Below, piece by piece: positions 1-13,589 of a stretch of DNA of 64,000 nucleotides. Source of the stretch: Hormiphora californensis (taxonomy: Eukaryota; Ctenophora; Tentaculata; Cydippida; Pleurobrachiidae); contig CM035353.1 in assembly GCA_020137815.1 (NCBI GenBank), positions 1,637,459-1,701,458 of the forward strand. Direction: 5' to 3'. Position 1 is the first letter of the stretch. Each line of letters begins with the position of its first letter. The notes under the pieces are model-generated. The model was not told the origin of the DNA and made no database searches. It saw nothing but the letters and a program-made list of their open reading frames with translations. Made by a program: the position numbers and the translations under genes.

Positions 1-1164
1 TGGCGTTTTTTCAATTTTTGTTGAAATTTTTAACCTCAGGACCACTTTTTTTGAGATAGAAACATTAAATTCTTGGAATTTGAAGAGAATATAAAGGTGA
101 ATAAGCCCAAAGAAGGATTTTTGAAATGGAGCTTATTTCTGGCCATGAGAACGGTTTACTTTTTTGCTTCTTTGACACGCTGGCTGAGAATGTTCCCATG
201 CTTCATTAGAGATGAAAATCTGGAAATAGTTGCTCAAAACGATTATCTATGTGGCCCAAAAATTTTGGAACTTTCCCGCCAAAGATGTGGTGTACAGAGC
301 TTTTTTTGTGAAACCCGTCTTTTTGAAAAAGAGGGAAATTCCCTGTATCTCAAAAACGGATGATCGTAGAGACCTGGGACCAAACTTAATCGATTCAGAA
401 GGTCCGATTTTGGGGGGGTCTTCTGAGAGACATTTTGCTCCTACTCCAACCGATTTTGCTGTAAATGCAAAAAACCAATTCTATGAAAAGGGGAAACAAC
501 TCTATTCCAGTAGCCTGCTTCGGGCTGATTTCCCCCTTACTTGCTGATACCTTTTTCGCAATTACAGCAAAAACGGTTGGAGTAGGAGCAAAATGTCTCT
601 CAGAAGACCCCCCCAAAATCGGACCTTCTGAATCGATTAAGCTTGGTCGCAGGTCTCTACGATCATCCGTTTTTGAGATACAGGGAATTTCCCTCTTTTT
701 CAAAAAGACAGGTTTCACAAAAAAAGCTCTGTACACCACATCTTTGGCGGGAAAGTTCCAAAATTTTTGGGCCACATAGATAATCGTTTTGAGCAACTAT
801 TTCCAGATTTTCATCTCTAATGAAGCATGGGAACATTCTCAGCCAGCGTGTCAAAGAAGCAAAAAAGTAAACCGTTCTCATGGCCAGAAATAAGCTCCAT
901 TTCAAAAATCCTTCTTTGGGCTTATTCACCTTTATATTCTCTTGAAATTCCAAGAATTTAATGTTTCTATCTCAAAAAAAGTGGTCCTGAGGTTAAAAAT
1001 TTCAACAAAAATTGAAAAAACGCCACTTTGAAAATAGGCTGTAGGAAAAATATGAATTCGACTTTAGGGCTAAAATTGCATATTTGAGGTCCATTTTGTA
1101 TGGCCTAAACCCTGGTGAAGTCATTTGGTTGGGCACTCGATGATGAAAAACGCCAGGTGTACCC
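1..1164. mobile_element. Foldback (palindromic) TTAA-type element, cut by the window start
   Basis: Positions 1 to about 465 are the reverse complement, with scattered differences, of about 556 to 1,024, leaving a loop of roughly 90 bp. The stretch 1,025-1,164 matches the right end of the element at 44,410-45,687, including the terminus GGTGTACCC followed by TTAA at 1,165-1,168. Both elements also share an internal block around a GATTTTGGGGGGGTC motif. The left end lies before the window. The mirrored open frames in the arms (73-363 plus, 663-953 minus, and others) are by-products of the palindrome and not genes. By its TTAA target site it resembles piggyBac-type MITEs, but the superfamily is not proven. 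Confidence 0.75.
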
Positions 1165-1167
1165 TTA

Positions 1168-1505
1168 AGTAGGGTTTGGGTTGGGGTTAGGCCTTGACAT
1201 TCCCTACCAGATAAACTTTGAATTAGCCAAAACGGTTGATTGGTTTGGCGGTTAGAGCACCTGTAAACAGGCCACGAAACACCTAGATCATAACCGCGCC
1301 CGTGATTTAGGGTTAGGGCTAAAGTAGGGTTTGGGTTGGGGTTAGGCCTTGACATTTCCTATCAGATAAACTTTGATTTAACCAAAACGGTTGAGTGGCC
1401 ACTAGTGGTTTGGCGGTTAGAGTCATTTGAGGGAATCAACTTTTTTTGACAGCGCACACCTGTAAACATGCCACCAAACACCCAGATCGTAACGGCGCCC
1501 GAAGA
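1168..1505. repeat. Two-copy direct repeat with TTAGGG-like blocks
   Basis: A unit beginning with GTAGGGTTTGGGTTGGGG and GTTAGGCCTTGACATT occurs at about 1,171-1,315 and again at about 1,325-1,505. Each copy continues into a shared block around GGCGGTTAGAG, CACCTGTAAACA and GCGCCCG; the second copy has an extra internal piece. The TTAGGG/TTTGGG character is telomere-like, but only two diverged copies exist, so this is an interspersed or local repeat and not a telomere. Confidence 0.6.
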
Positions 1506-1764
1506 ACGTGTCTGTTTGTCTCATGACATTCACCCAGTCATTCACCCAGGCGGGGAAAACATTTGAGTATAGTCGAACTTCGACATTTTGTCCCGTCTAA
1601 CAGGAGGGCAATATTGACAGTGTCAAATTATTGTAAACAGATTTAATAATAACAGGAGATAACTCTCTCCCTTGCATGCAGATATACTTGTAAACACTGT
1701 GCTGCAGTGTGTCTATTGATTATCTGCACACTATATAACATTAAACCAATAGTAGTGGCATGGA

Positions 1765-4700
1765 ATGGATGCGGATCTCCAAGAACTCTATGACGACGAG
1801 GGTGGGGATTTTTACGATACCCCCAAGGTATCATATAAATATATATTATTACACGTTAATTATATAATAACACACACGTATCCCATACTTTTTGCTACTC
1901 GCCACTATTTTCAGAACTTCTCGCCGGCACCACAGGATACCGCTCACAGCAGTACTCCCCTGCTGAGGACTACTGGAGCAGACCGTGACATTGACAAGAA
2001 GCACTACAGTGCACCCCCAAATCTGGAGAACGATGCCAATCAGTGTAATATAATATCCCCCGCAATACGATCACGCCGTGTTCCACAACACACGGAGAAG
2101 AGTCCACCGATGCAGGTGCCGATCCAAGACGAGGTTTACATGAATACGACTTTGTTCCCGGAGCAAATGGCTCCCCTTACGCCGGTCATTAAACGGACGG
2201 CCCCTGCCACGGCACCCCAGATTTTGTCTCCTCAACACGACGAGGCCGGGCCGGGATCCCAGGAGGGCGGTGGTGAACTGGCAGGAAATGAATCACCTCA
2301 GGAGTTTTACGATGTTCCCAGTACCTTTGATCCGAGTACGGAGTTACCGCCGCTTCCTGATATACCCTCACCTTTGGGCGAAATAGTAGATCATGGAGGA
2401 TCAGGGGAGTGTCTGTACGAGGGAATACCGGATGAGCAGTTCTATGAAGGTATACACAACGAAGATGAGGAATGTATTTATGAAGGAGTAGAGGATCCTA
2501 TCGAAGATGAGGAATGTATTTATGAAGGAGTAGAGGATCCAATCGAAGAGGAAGGATATTATGAGGGTTTGCCTGGAGATGAGGGGGATAACGATGGAGT
2601 TTTTGGTGAAGGAGCACATCCAACAGCGACAATTGAAAGCGATGAAGAAACAAAAGAACTCCGTCAGTTGATCACATCCCTCAAACAAACGGATGCAGCA
2701 CCATACGTTCCCCCTAAACCCCCTCCGGTTCCGATACGCCGACCACCCGGATTCAAGCCCCCTGATCCACCGGGTTCCGCAGATGGGATGTTTGGATACC
2801 GCTCAGGATCGTTCACCCAACTATCCAGTCCCCCTGCACCCCTGGCACTCAGTATGTCCCTGGCAGATGTAGTTAGTGTGATCCCCTCCTCTGAAGGAGA
2901 GGGATCAGACGATGGGCTTTACGATGGCATCGATTGTGATAGCGAGGAGGGGGATGAGAGTGGGTCGGGGAAAAAAGACGCCAGCCAGGGGAGTCAAGAT
3001 AGCAATGAAGTGAGAAAAAGACTCTTCTCCTCAAAAATAATGCGGGTTAGTAACTGTATATTATGTAATATATGTGTAATATGTGTAATACAGTCGGACC
3101 CCGATTTACCGGGCCCCGATTTACCGGAACCCCGATTTACCGGGAGGATAAACTTCCCCCGATATGGGAAAATAACGGTATTTGACCCCGATATACCGGG
3201 CACCCCGATTTACCGGGCAAAACCCTTTCCCCCGAGGATCCCGGTAAATCGGGGTCCGACTGTATGTGTAATTTGTGTATCAAAAATTGAGGGTATATTC
3301 ATCGTTCATATCATTTTTAGAAATCCGTCAAGAAGACAAGAGAAAGGACGGCCAGCGGGCTTTCGAATTTGAAGTCCAAGTGGAAGGAAAGCAAGGCCAA
3401 GAAAGATATTTCGAAAGCATTCAAAGACACAAGGTATCACACTGTTTGGGGGGGGGGGGAGGGCACTGTCGTAGTGTCATATGCAGGTCCACTTTATAAT
3501 TCCCTCACACACACTTGGTATTGATATAATGTGCTGTTTATGTTCCAGACATCATAATACAATGTGATTAATTTTAAACTTTTTCAGGACAAAACTGGAT
3601 TCTACTGCGAATGAGATCAAAACTAATACTGGTCAAATGTATTCCTCCCTCGGAAGAACAAAAAGTAAACGGCGCTCCAAGAAAGAACGTGGAGATCTTG
3701 TGATGCAAAATGTGAGTAGAGACCGAGGGGGGGGGGGTGCGGGGGGTGATTAGTACCCTTGGTAACGAAATCACCCGCATCTGTACCTGCATCTGTACCT
3801 TTACATACAGTATGACCCGGATTTTCCGGAACCCCGATTTACCGGGAGGATAAAAAACCCTAATTTCCCCCGAGCATCTCGGTAAATCGGGGTCCGAGTG
3901 TAATTAGAACTGAACTTCATGTCTCTTTGTAAAATTCATATATTTTTGTTAAGATCATCTTTCTATCCAGATCTATCCTTCCCGACCTTGTATATTATAT
4001 TACCAGATTATACAGTATACACTTTCAGCTTCTTACTGCTATTATCTGGTGAAATATAGTCGGGAAGCAGTGTCTCATATTACCTGCTTATCAGTCGAAC
4101 CCACAAGAACACTGCACCAAGCTTTCTCTGTTGTTAGTTAGAGAACATTGCCTTTTTTAATGTAATACATGGTCAGTGTGTTATACCAGTGTGCAATTAA
4201 AGTAATCACTGTAGTTGTTGTTGATCACCTTCTGAGGGTTTGCAGCTGGGAGCTGCAGCAGTTCTCGCGTTTGCCAGAGTTGATTCAGACAATCACAACA
4301 CAAATAATTTCAAATGGGAATTGTCAAACGTTTCCCAGCTGCAAACCCTCTTCTCCTACCGCGGATGGTGCCCCCAGTCCTCTTAGACTGATCACCTTCT
4401 AGTTTTGTCTTGTTCGACCGGCTCTATCTCTCTTTACGAGGATCGGGTTAGAACAATAAAACCTCCCAGTTCTTCACTGTATTGCATTTGTTATATTTCA
4501 AGGCTGCTCTATTATATTTTTCCTGTTTCACAACTGGATTTCAAGGCTGCTATATCATGATTTCCGTGTTTTACTACTGGATTTCAAGGCTGCTATATCA
4601 TAATTTCCGTGTTTTACTATACTGCATTGCAAGGCTGCTAATAATGTTATAGTGTTTTACAATACTGGATTTCAAGGCTGCTAATAATGTTATAGTGTCC

Positions 4701-5136
4701 CATGGAGAGTTCCTTCTGGAAAGTTCGGAGCATCTCTAAAAGGTTCTTTGCGGGCGATGGCAGTGTTGGCTATGAAATGATGCGTTCCTCCGCCCCGCCC
4801 TCTCTTGCCCCCACCACCACCAGTACACGTGCAGGAGGCATTCTCGGTCCTGAGATACGGGGTCCATCTTACCGAACATTCGAGCAATCCACCAGCGGAA
4901 TGGTATAAATTGCATTGTTAACCAGCTGCACACTGTTTTGAATCGATTTATAATAGGTTTTGGTACATGTACCATATGTGTGTGGCATGTAGTGTGAGTT
5001 TATTTCATCAAAATGAAACTTTATTTTTCAGGACCGATATGAGGATAGCGTGGAGCTGAACTTCCACTCTCTCCCTGACTATAAACCAATACGTTTATCT
5101 GACCCGTCTCCTACCTCGGAACACGGCGATGTCGAG
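1765..5136 (+). CDS. RhoGEF exons 1-6: acidic, Tyr-repeat, Pro-rich and basic N terminus
   Basis: Exons 1765-1827, 1915-3045, 3321-3433, 3588-3711, 4696-4902, 5032-5136. Exon 1 starts MDADLQELYDDEG. Intron 1 (87 nt) happens to be open in frame, so the ORF reads through it, but it has GTATCA and TTTTCAG ends. Exon 2 carries six spaced acidic Tyr motifs: CLYEGIPDE, QFYEGIHNE, CIYEGVEDP twice, YYEGLPGD and GLYDGID. A Pro-rich stretch with PPPVPIRRPP (a PxxPxR SH3-ligand form) follows. Exons 3-4 are Lys/Arg-rich (KSVKKTRE, KSKRRSKKERG), and exons 5-6 are Ser/Pro-rich. Intron 2 hosts a pogo-type MITE, intron 4 a second one. A TATA-like ACTATATAACA lies at 1,730-1,740, only about 30 bp before the ATG. 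The region is disordered and not alignable by eye to vertebrate ARHGEF17. Confidence 0.75.
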
Positions 5137-8100
5137 GTTAGTAATGTCGATGTACCGGGATCCTCGGGGGAACGGGCTGGGGGTCGAGACGTTACTATGG
5201 GGCATAAGGATTAATAGCACACAGTCGGACCCCGACCTGCTTAGAGGGTAGGTCATATAGGGCCCGAAACTTACTTTCTATCATATGACACAGGCAAACG
5301 CCCGGAAAAAATATGCTTGGCAAGTCGGCCTGGCTTTGGTAAATTGCAGGGGGCAAGTGAGGCAGGATCAAGTTGTACGTATTCAAGGGAGTATAAATGT
5401 TATTATTAATTCATTACCTAGTATCCTTTTTTCGAGCAGGTGTGAGTATAGTGTGTTTTAATTTATATCTACAGGATTATGGGACCAGTTATTCCCTCAG
5501 TTTTATAAGTCAAGTTTATTTAGTCGTCTATATATTGTTTTTCAACCAGAGCTGTTCGAGTGTGTCATATAAGTAGTCGAGGATATACCGCTCTGATGAT
5601 TCGGCGGAACATCGTCAATATTTTGACATGTCTCTGTCGGGTATGGGCGGTATATAAGCGCGGAATATTATTATTATTATTATTAAATTAGGAAGTTAGT
5701 TTGGGGCCCCCCCCCCCGGGGCCCCCCCCCCCCCCCCCCAAATTTTCCCCCCTTTTTGGGGGGTTTTTTTCCCCCTCCCCCCCCCGGGAAAAAAAAGGGG
5801 GAAAAAATTTTTTTTTTTTTTAAAAAAAAAGGGGGGGGGTTTAATTTTTTCCCCGGGGGGTTTTTTTGGCCCGGAAGGGAAGGGGGCCCAAACCCCCCAA
5901 AAAAAAAGGGGTTTTTGTTTTTTTTTTCCCCCCCCGGGGCCCAATTATTTTTAAAGGGGTTAAATTTTGGGGGGGGGTTTTTTTTTTTTTTTTAAAAAAA
6001 CCCCCTTAAAAAAATTTTTAATTGGGGGGTTTTTCCCCCGGGCCTTTTTTTTTAAAGAAAAACCCCCCCAAAAAAAAATTTTGGGGGGGGTTTTTTGGGT
6101 TTTTTTGGGAAAAATTTTTTTTAAGGGGCCAAAAAATTTTTTTTTTTGTTTTGGGGGAAACCCCTTTTTTGGGGGAAAAAAAAATTTTTTGGTTAAAAAT
6201 TTTTAAAAAAAATTTTTAAAAGGGGGGCCCTTTTTTTTTAAAAAACCCCAACCCCCCCCCCTTTTTTTTTTTAAAAAACCCCCTTTTTTTTTTTTTTTGG
6301 GGGGGGGAAAAAGGGGAAATTTTAAATTTTTTTTTTGGGGGGAAATTTTTTTTTTAAAAAAAAAGGGAAAAGGGTTTAAAAAAAAAGGGGGGGGGGGGGG
6401 GGAAACCTAAAAATTTTTTTGGGTGGGTTTTTTTTTTTGGGGGGGGGGGGGTTTTTTTTTTTAAAAAAGGGGGGTTTTTGGGGGGGGGGGGGCCCCCCTT
6501 TTGGTTTTTTTCCCCCTTTTTGGGGGGAAAAATTTTTTAAAAAATAAATTTTTAAAAAAAAAATTTTTTAAAATTTTTTTTTTAAAAATTTTTAAAAATT
6601 TTTTGGGGTTTTGGATTTTTTTTTTTTTTTAAAAAAAAAACCCCCAAAAAAAAAAAAATTTTTAAAAAAAAACCCCCCTTTTACCGGAAAAGGGGGGGTT
6701 TTTTTTTGGGGTTTTTTTTTGGGGGGTTTTTTTTTTTTTAAAAAAGGGTTTTTTTTTTAAAGGGGGGGGGGGGGGTTTTTGGGGATTTTGGGGGGGGGTT
6801 TTTGGGGGGTTTTTTTTTTTTTGGGGGGGGGGGTTTTTTTTTTTTTTAAATTTTTTTGGGGGTTTTTGGGGTTTTTAAAAAAATTTTAAATTTTAAACCC
6901 CCTTTAAAAATTGGGGTTTTCCCCCCCCTTTTTAAAAAAAAAAATTTTTTAAAAATTTTTTTCCCTTTTTTTTTTTTAAATTTAAAAAATTTTTTTTTTT
7001 CCTTTTTTTTTTTTAAAAAAAGGGGGGGGTTTTTTTTTGGGGGGGGGAAAGGGGGTTTTTTTTTTTTTGGGGGGGGGGGGGGGGGGTTTTTTTAAATTTT
7101 TTAAATTTTTCCCAAAAAAAATTTTTTTTGAATTAAAAAGGGGGGGAAAAAAAAACCCCTTTTTTTTATAAAAAAAAAGGGTTTTTTTTTTTTTAAAGGG
7201 CCCTTTTTTTTTTTTTAAAAAAACCGGGGGGCCCCTTTCCTTTTAAAAAAGGGGGGGTTTTGGCCTTTTTTTTTTTAAAAAATTAACCCCCCTTTTGTTT
7301 TTTTTTTAAAAACCCCTTTGGGGGTTTTTTTTTTTTTTAAAAAAAAACCCCCATTTTTTTTAAAAAAAATTTTTTTTTAAAAAAAAAAAAATTTTTTAAA
7401 TTTTTTTTTTTTTCCAAAAAAAAAGAAAAAAAAAAAAACCCTAAAAAAATTTTAAAAAAAAAATTTTTTTAAGGGCCCCCCTGAAAACCCCCCCCTTTTT
7501 TTTTTTAAAAAATTTTTTCTTTTTAAAAAATTAAACCTTTTCCCCAAAAACCCCCCCCAAAAAAAAAAAAAAAAAATTTTAAAAAAAAATTTTTAAATTT
7601 TTTTTTGGGGGGCCCCCCAAAAATTTTTTTTTAAAGAAAAAAAAAAAAACCCCCTTGGGGGTTTTTTTTTTAAAAAAAAAAATTTTTTTTTTTAAAAATT
7701 TTTTTTTAAAAATTTTTTTTTCCCCCGGTTTTTCCCCCCAAAAATTTTTTAAAAAAAAAAAAACCCCCCGGGGGGGTTTTAAAAAAGGGGGGGGGGGGGT
7801 TTTTCAAAACCGGGGAAACCTTTAAAAACCCCCAAAAAAGGGGGGGGGGGGGGTTTTTTTAAAAAAGGTTTCCCTTTTTTTTTTTTTTTTTTTGGGGGTT
7901 TAAAAAAATTTTAAGGGAAAAAACCCAATTTTTTTTTTAAAAATTTTTTTTTGGTTTTTTCCTTTTTTTTTCCCCCCTTTTTTTTTTTAAATTTTTAAAT
8001 TTTTTCCCCCAAAATTTAAAAACCCCCCCTTTTTTAAAAAAAATTTTTTTTTTCCCAAATTAAAAAAGATTTGCCAAAAACCCCCCCCCAAAAAAAAAAA

Positions 8101-11100
8101 AAATTTTTAAAATTTTAAAAACCCCCCCCAAAAAGGGGGGGGTTTTTTTTTTTCCCCCCCCCTTTTTTTTTTAAAAAAAACCCCAAATTTTTTTTTTTTT
8201 TGGGGTTTTTTTTTTTTTTGGGGGTTTTTTAAAAAATTTTAATTTAAAAAACCCTTTTTTTGGGTTTTTTTAAAAAGGCCCCCCCCCTTTTTATTTTGTT
8301 TGGGGAATCAAAAAATTTGGGTTTTTTTTCCCTTTTTTTTTTAAAAATTTGGGGGGGGTTTTTTTTTTTCCCGGGGGTTTTTTTTTTAAGAAACCCCCCC
8401 CTTTTTTGGGAAAGGGGTTTCCCCCCCTTTTTTTTTGGGGGGCCCCCCAAAAGGGAAAAAAAAACCCCCCCCCTTTTGGGGGGGGGGGGGGAAAACCCCA
8501 AAGTTAAAAAAACCCCGGGTTTCCCTTTTTTTTAAAAATTTTAAAAACCCCCAATTCCCCCTTTTTTTTTTCCCCCCTTTTTTTCCCTTTCTCCCCCCCC
8601 CCCCTCTCCCTCTCCCCCTTCTTTCCCCGGGTTTTTCCCCCCCCCCCCTTTTTTTTTTTTTCCCCCCCCTTTTCCCCTGGGGGGGGTTAAAACCCTTTGG
8701 TTTTCCCAAAAAACCGGGTTTTTGGGTTTTTCCCCAAAAAAAGGGGGCCTTCCCCAAAATTTTTTTTTTCCCCCCTTTTTTTTTTTTATTTTTTTTTTTT
8801 AAACAGTTGATTCCCGAGATAACCCCTTTAATTTGAGTGGTGCTTCTACCATCAATGGCTCTTTCAGCAGACTTTCCCCCATTAAACAAACAGAAGGTTT
8901 CCCAAAGAGGGTCTGTCATACTAAATTTCCCAAGAATAAAAATCACAAGTTTCAATTCTCCTTTAAAATTTTTCCAGGTATTTTTGTAGAATTTAAAAAA
9001 AACCCTTCCCGGGCAGTGTACACAAAAAATTTCCCAAAAAATTAACAATTTTAAATTTTTTTTAATTTTCAGAAACAAAAATGTGGGGTGGAAAAATTTC
9101 CCAAAAAGTTTCGTGCAAAAAAAAAAAACGGGGGGGTGCGGACCCCATGATTTTAAAAACACCCAAAATAAAATCGGGGGATTTGGCCGCAGGGGGGCCG
9201 GGGGAAAGAAGTTTTCTGTGCCCGGACCCCTTTTTTTTGGGTTCGAGGTTGGGGCTAGGGGTTCAAAAGGTTTAGGGTTAGATATAGGTTCCCCCTTTGG
9301 GTTTAGATATAAGTCCTTATCAAAGAGTCCCCCCCAAACCCCTTTTTAAAAAAAAAAACAAACCGGGGGTTTAAAAAAATTAAACCTTTTTTTTCAGATG
9401 TTTTTTCGCCCCAATTATTTTTGGGGGGGGAGATCAGAAATTTCTGGCCCCTCAAAAATTTACGGGGTCCGAACAAACCCTTTTTTACAGGTTTTTTTTT
9501 AAAATTTTTTTTTAAAAAATTTCCTATGCAAAAAATTTTTTTACTAAAACCGTTTTTTTTAAAAACGATAGTAAGGGTAAAACCTTATCATTTAAACCCC
9601 TATTTTAAACCCTTAAAGGGGTGTTTTTGCACGAAACTATTTCCGATCGAAAACAAAAACCAACTTCCCAGGGTCTTCCCCCCAGTGGGGGGAAAAGGGG
9701 GGGTAAAATTGACGGGGGATTAAACCCAACCGATGCAAAAACCCCCAAACCCCCTTTTTAATTTCAAAATTTTCCAAAAAAGTCCTAGGGTTACCCCGGG
9801 AAACTTGACAGATGTTGTTGGGTTTAAAGAAGATCTTTTGTTCACGTATTACAACGACCAAAATTTGCAAAAGGTGTTTGCAACATTCACCCTAACATTT
9901 ACCAAAATTAGGTTCGGGAAATAAGATTTTCCTGGGGTGAATTCGATGTTTTTTTTTGGGCTAAACCTACTTTTTCTCTCTTCCCAAACTTCACCCTTTA
10001 TATGAATTTTTTTTATTTCACCTGGTATTAACTTTTGGGGAAGTCGCTCCAAAAAAGGAAGTTTCAATTTTTAAAAAGCTTTTTTTAAAAAAAACAGCTT
10101 CAAAATTTTTCAGATTCCTTTTGCGCATTATGGGGGGGGATTTCGTCCATAGTGGACGGGATAAATTTTTTATTTGTTAAAAAGGGGGGCGGCGGGTTTT
10201 TTTCCCAATTTCCCTACCCAGTCACTAAGGCATTATTGACTTTATTATTTTACTGCCTAAAAGGCATTTAAACAGGGCCAAAATGTATTTACCCGTTCCC
10301 TTTTGTTAAACTGGTAGGGTCTTTGGCATTGGGGGTTCCCCCCCCACCCATATCCCCAATATTTTGTGTGCAAATTGAAGTATGGGCCCAAAAATTGGAA
10401 AAATTTTGGAGTTTGAATTTTGAAAATGGCCCCCGAATTATGTCCCTTTTTTGAAAAGCAACCAAACTTTGTTTTAAAGGGGTTGGTTTGGAAACCCGGG
10501 CCCCCCGACCCCCGGGGGGGCGTGCCGCCGAATCCCCCCCGAAATTTAACCCCCGGACCGAAAGCCTTTTAACTGGGTTTTTTCGACCCGGGGAATTTTC
10601 CGGGGAAAATGATTAAGGGGAGGGGATTTTGGGTTAACCTGTTCCGGGCTCCTACCATTCGAAAATCAAAGGATTTGTTTTGAGGGGGTTGTGATTTTGC
10701 CGAAAGGGGGGTTTGCCTTCCCCAAAAGTTTTTGGTCCCAAGGTTTCTTTCAAATGAGAGGTTCCAATGTGGGGCCAGGTGGGGTTTTTTTCCAAAATTT
10801 AAATGCGGGGGCCCCCGGGGTTCCCATTGGGGTTTAAAAAAATAAATTGCCGAATTTTTGGGGGGTTGGGTTTGGGAAAACGAAAAGGGGAGCCGGGAAA
10901 TTAAAAAAGGGTTTGGTTGATTGATCGTCCCAAAAATTGGTTTTTTTTGCATGGGAAAAAGTTTCATCCAGGGGAAAAAAAAAAAGGGTTTGATTTTTTT
11001 TTTTGGGGTTTAAAAAATTTCTAAATTTTTGTTGGGTGGCTTGGTAGGGGTTTAAGGGGGTTCTGATTTCTTGTTCCCGTTTTATACAAAAATTCCTTTT

Positions 11101-13516
11101 TTTTTTTTTTAAAAATTGGGAAAAAGAGTTTACTATTTCAGAAAAACAAAAAATTGTTTGATTTTTTTTGGGGAAACATTTTTCCATTCCTTTTTTTTTT
11201 TTTTTGTAGGGGGGGAAAAGGGAAAAAGTTTTTCCCCTTACTCGGGCCGGGATGTAACAATTTTTTTAAAATTGGGGTGACGCAAACAATTCCGGAAATT
11301 TAAAAAGTTGCTCCAAAATTTCAAGTTGGGCCCGGTTTTTTGGGGGTTTTGGCCAAAAATTTGGGGATTGGGAAAATTTTATTTTCCCAAAATTTTGTGG
11401 TGGGGCCCCGGTTTTTTTGGTTTTTTAGAAAATTTATAAAAAACGGGGCAAAGTTTGAAGGGTTTTTGGGGGAGGGTTTTTGGAAAGAATTTTTTTAGAA
11501 AAACAAAAAAAATTTGGTTTTTTTTTTATCCCCCAAACAAAAACCCAAAGGGTTTGGCAAGGGGGGGTTTTGGAAACTTTTTATTTTAAGCCTTTTTTTG
11601 ACCCCCAAAACCCCAAGGGGTTTTTACCTTTGCCTTTTGCCCCCTTTTTTTTTTCAGGGCCGTCATCTTTTGGGTTTTCGGGTCGGGGGGTACTGTTTCA
11701 CAAAAACTTGGGGTGGGGTTAACGACGTTCCCTGTGTACTATTTTTTTTTCATGACCCCAAAATGGAAGTGGAGGGGGGTTTTTTCCCCTTTCCCAAAGG
11801 GGGTTTTTAAGTTGCTTTCCCACTTAGGGGGAAATTATACTTGCCCTACGATTTTAGGGGGGCCCGGGGAAGTTGGCCGGGAAAGGTTTTTTTTTGATTT
11901 GGGAAAAATTTACTTTATCCAGTGCCGGGATTTGGGACTTTTCTAGTCTGATTTCTGTTTTTTCCGCTCCTTTTTCCCGGCTCTGGAGGATTGGGGTTTG
12001 TTTTAAAGGGGGGCCCGGGTTTTTTCCCCGAGAATTAAAAATCTTTCTGGGTTTGTGGACAAGGTTTTAAAAAACTTTCCCTCATCCCAAGGGATAAAGG
12101 GGAAAAGAAGGGAAAGGGTTTTTTAAAAGCGAGGTGGGGAAAGAATCAGCTGGGGGGGGTTTATCAACAGGCCGTTAGGCCATTTTTTTTCCATGACCCT
12201 AAAGGGTTTTTCCAGGGGCGGGAAAAAAAAAGGGCATTTTATGGTTTTTTGACGCCCCATTTTATCTTCCAAAAAATTTGTCCTTTTGGGTTAGCCTCAA
12301 GAAAGGTTTGTTTTGGGGGTTTGGGGCTTTTTCAAAAAATGTGTCTGCTTTTTTTTTATTGTATGATGGTATTTTCACCCTTTTTTTAATTGGGCCCTTT
12401 TGGGCCAGCCCGGGAAAACCCCAATTGTTATGTTGCAGAAACCCAAAAGGAAAATTCAGGGTAAAAATAAAGGGGTTTTAATCCCCTGAATTTCTGTTTG
12501 GGTTTGGGGCCCCTTTTTCGTTTGCTGGTTCCTTCACACGGCCGAGGTGGTAGAATGACACCTTTTGGTAATCGACCCCTTTTCCCCTTTTCAATATACC
12601 CCCTTAACCTTGTCCCGGGTTAACCCAATACTAAAACTCGGATCTCTATACGAGAATCCAAAGAGTTGATGGATTCCCTTTTTACAAGAATGACATCATT
12701 CATGGGGGATATGGAAAACCAAAAAAAAAGAAGGGGCTCTCTCGGTAATTAAAAAAGAAGGGGTCATAGGTGAAAATTAGATGGGCCAGGGCCCCCTCTA
12801 GGGCAGAAAAAAAAAAGAAAAAGCAAAGAGGGCCTTTCCATGCTAAAAGGGAAAAAGGGGTTTTTTTTCCCGAAAGGGGGTTTTTTGGGGGGAAAATTTA
12901 CAGAAAATAACAATTTTTGATTGTTTTGTTTCCCCGTGAATTCCCTTTTGAAGGGAAATGTTTAGTATCCAGTTTATAGGTGAGCCTGGATTTTGTTGTT
13001 AAAGAAGGATGATTATTTATTATGTAGAAGGTGCCGTGATGGTTTGGCGATGCTTAGTATCTCACTCATTAAATTTGAACAGTCGGTTACAAAGTTATTC
13101 AAAAAAGTGCCATACTATCTCCATGAAGTTCAATTGAAGACAAACAACTGGAATGAAACAAAGATAAGCCGTGATAATACTATTAATAGATACTACATGT
13201 AATAGATAAAAAACTGTGATAGATAAAAACTGTGATGTGGACACTGCACTATTTTATTGTTTGCCAATTACTAGTACATAGTTGTGAGTCGTCTTGACGC
13301 TTTGTTAAATACGTTGCTGTTCATTGTTATTGTTCATTAAGTTCATGATCAACACTTATTTTTGGTTTTAAATATCGATTAATTATGCCAAAAACTAACA
13401 GAAATTAGTTGGCTGGAAAGGTGACCATTTTGTTGTCAAACTGACACCTTTGCCCTATCCGGGTTTCATCATTATCTTTCCCTCTCTGATTTCTATCTCT
13501 CTCTATCTCTCTCTCT

Positions 13517-13589
<73 letters not shown>

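Larger units (their letters stand above)
5699..12950. other. Corrupted low-complexity sequence (probable assembly or base-calling artefact)
   Basis: From 5,699 to about 8,800 the sequence is nearly all runs of 3-20 identical bases, in all four letters. From 8,800 to about 12,950 it grades back to normal, with homopolymers still expanded. A recognisable repeat at 9,136-9,330 has a clean copy at 61,210-61,430, and the 9-kb copy differs mainly by swollen or merged runs. All open frames here (Gly/Phe/Lys/Pro strings) are meaningless. The artefact lies in RhoGEF intron 6 and could hide exons or genes. Confidence 0.85.

Noticed and set aside
73-953. Paired 96-codon frames on opposite strands
   Set aside because: They are mirror images created by the palindrome, with no domain or splice context.
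1168-1420. Interstitial telomere
   Set aside because: Only a few irregular TTAGGG/TTTGGG words within a two-copy repeat.
5696-9349. Many open frames rich in Gly, Phe, Lys and Pro
   Set aside because: Produced by homopolymer runs in the corrupted tract, often open on both strands.
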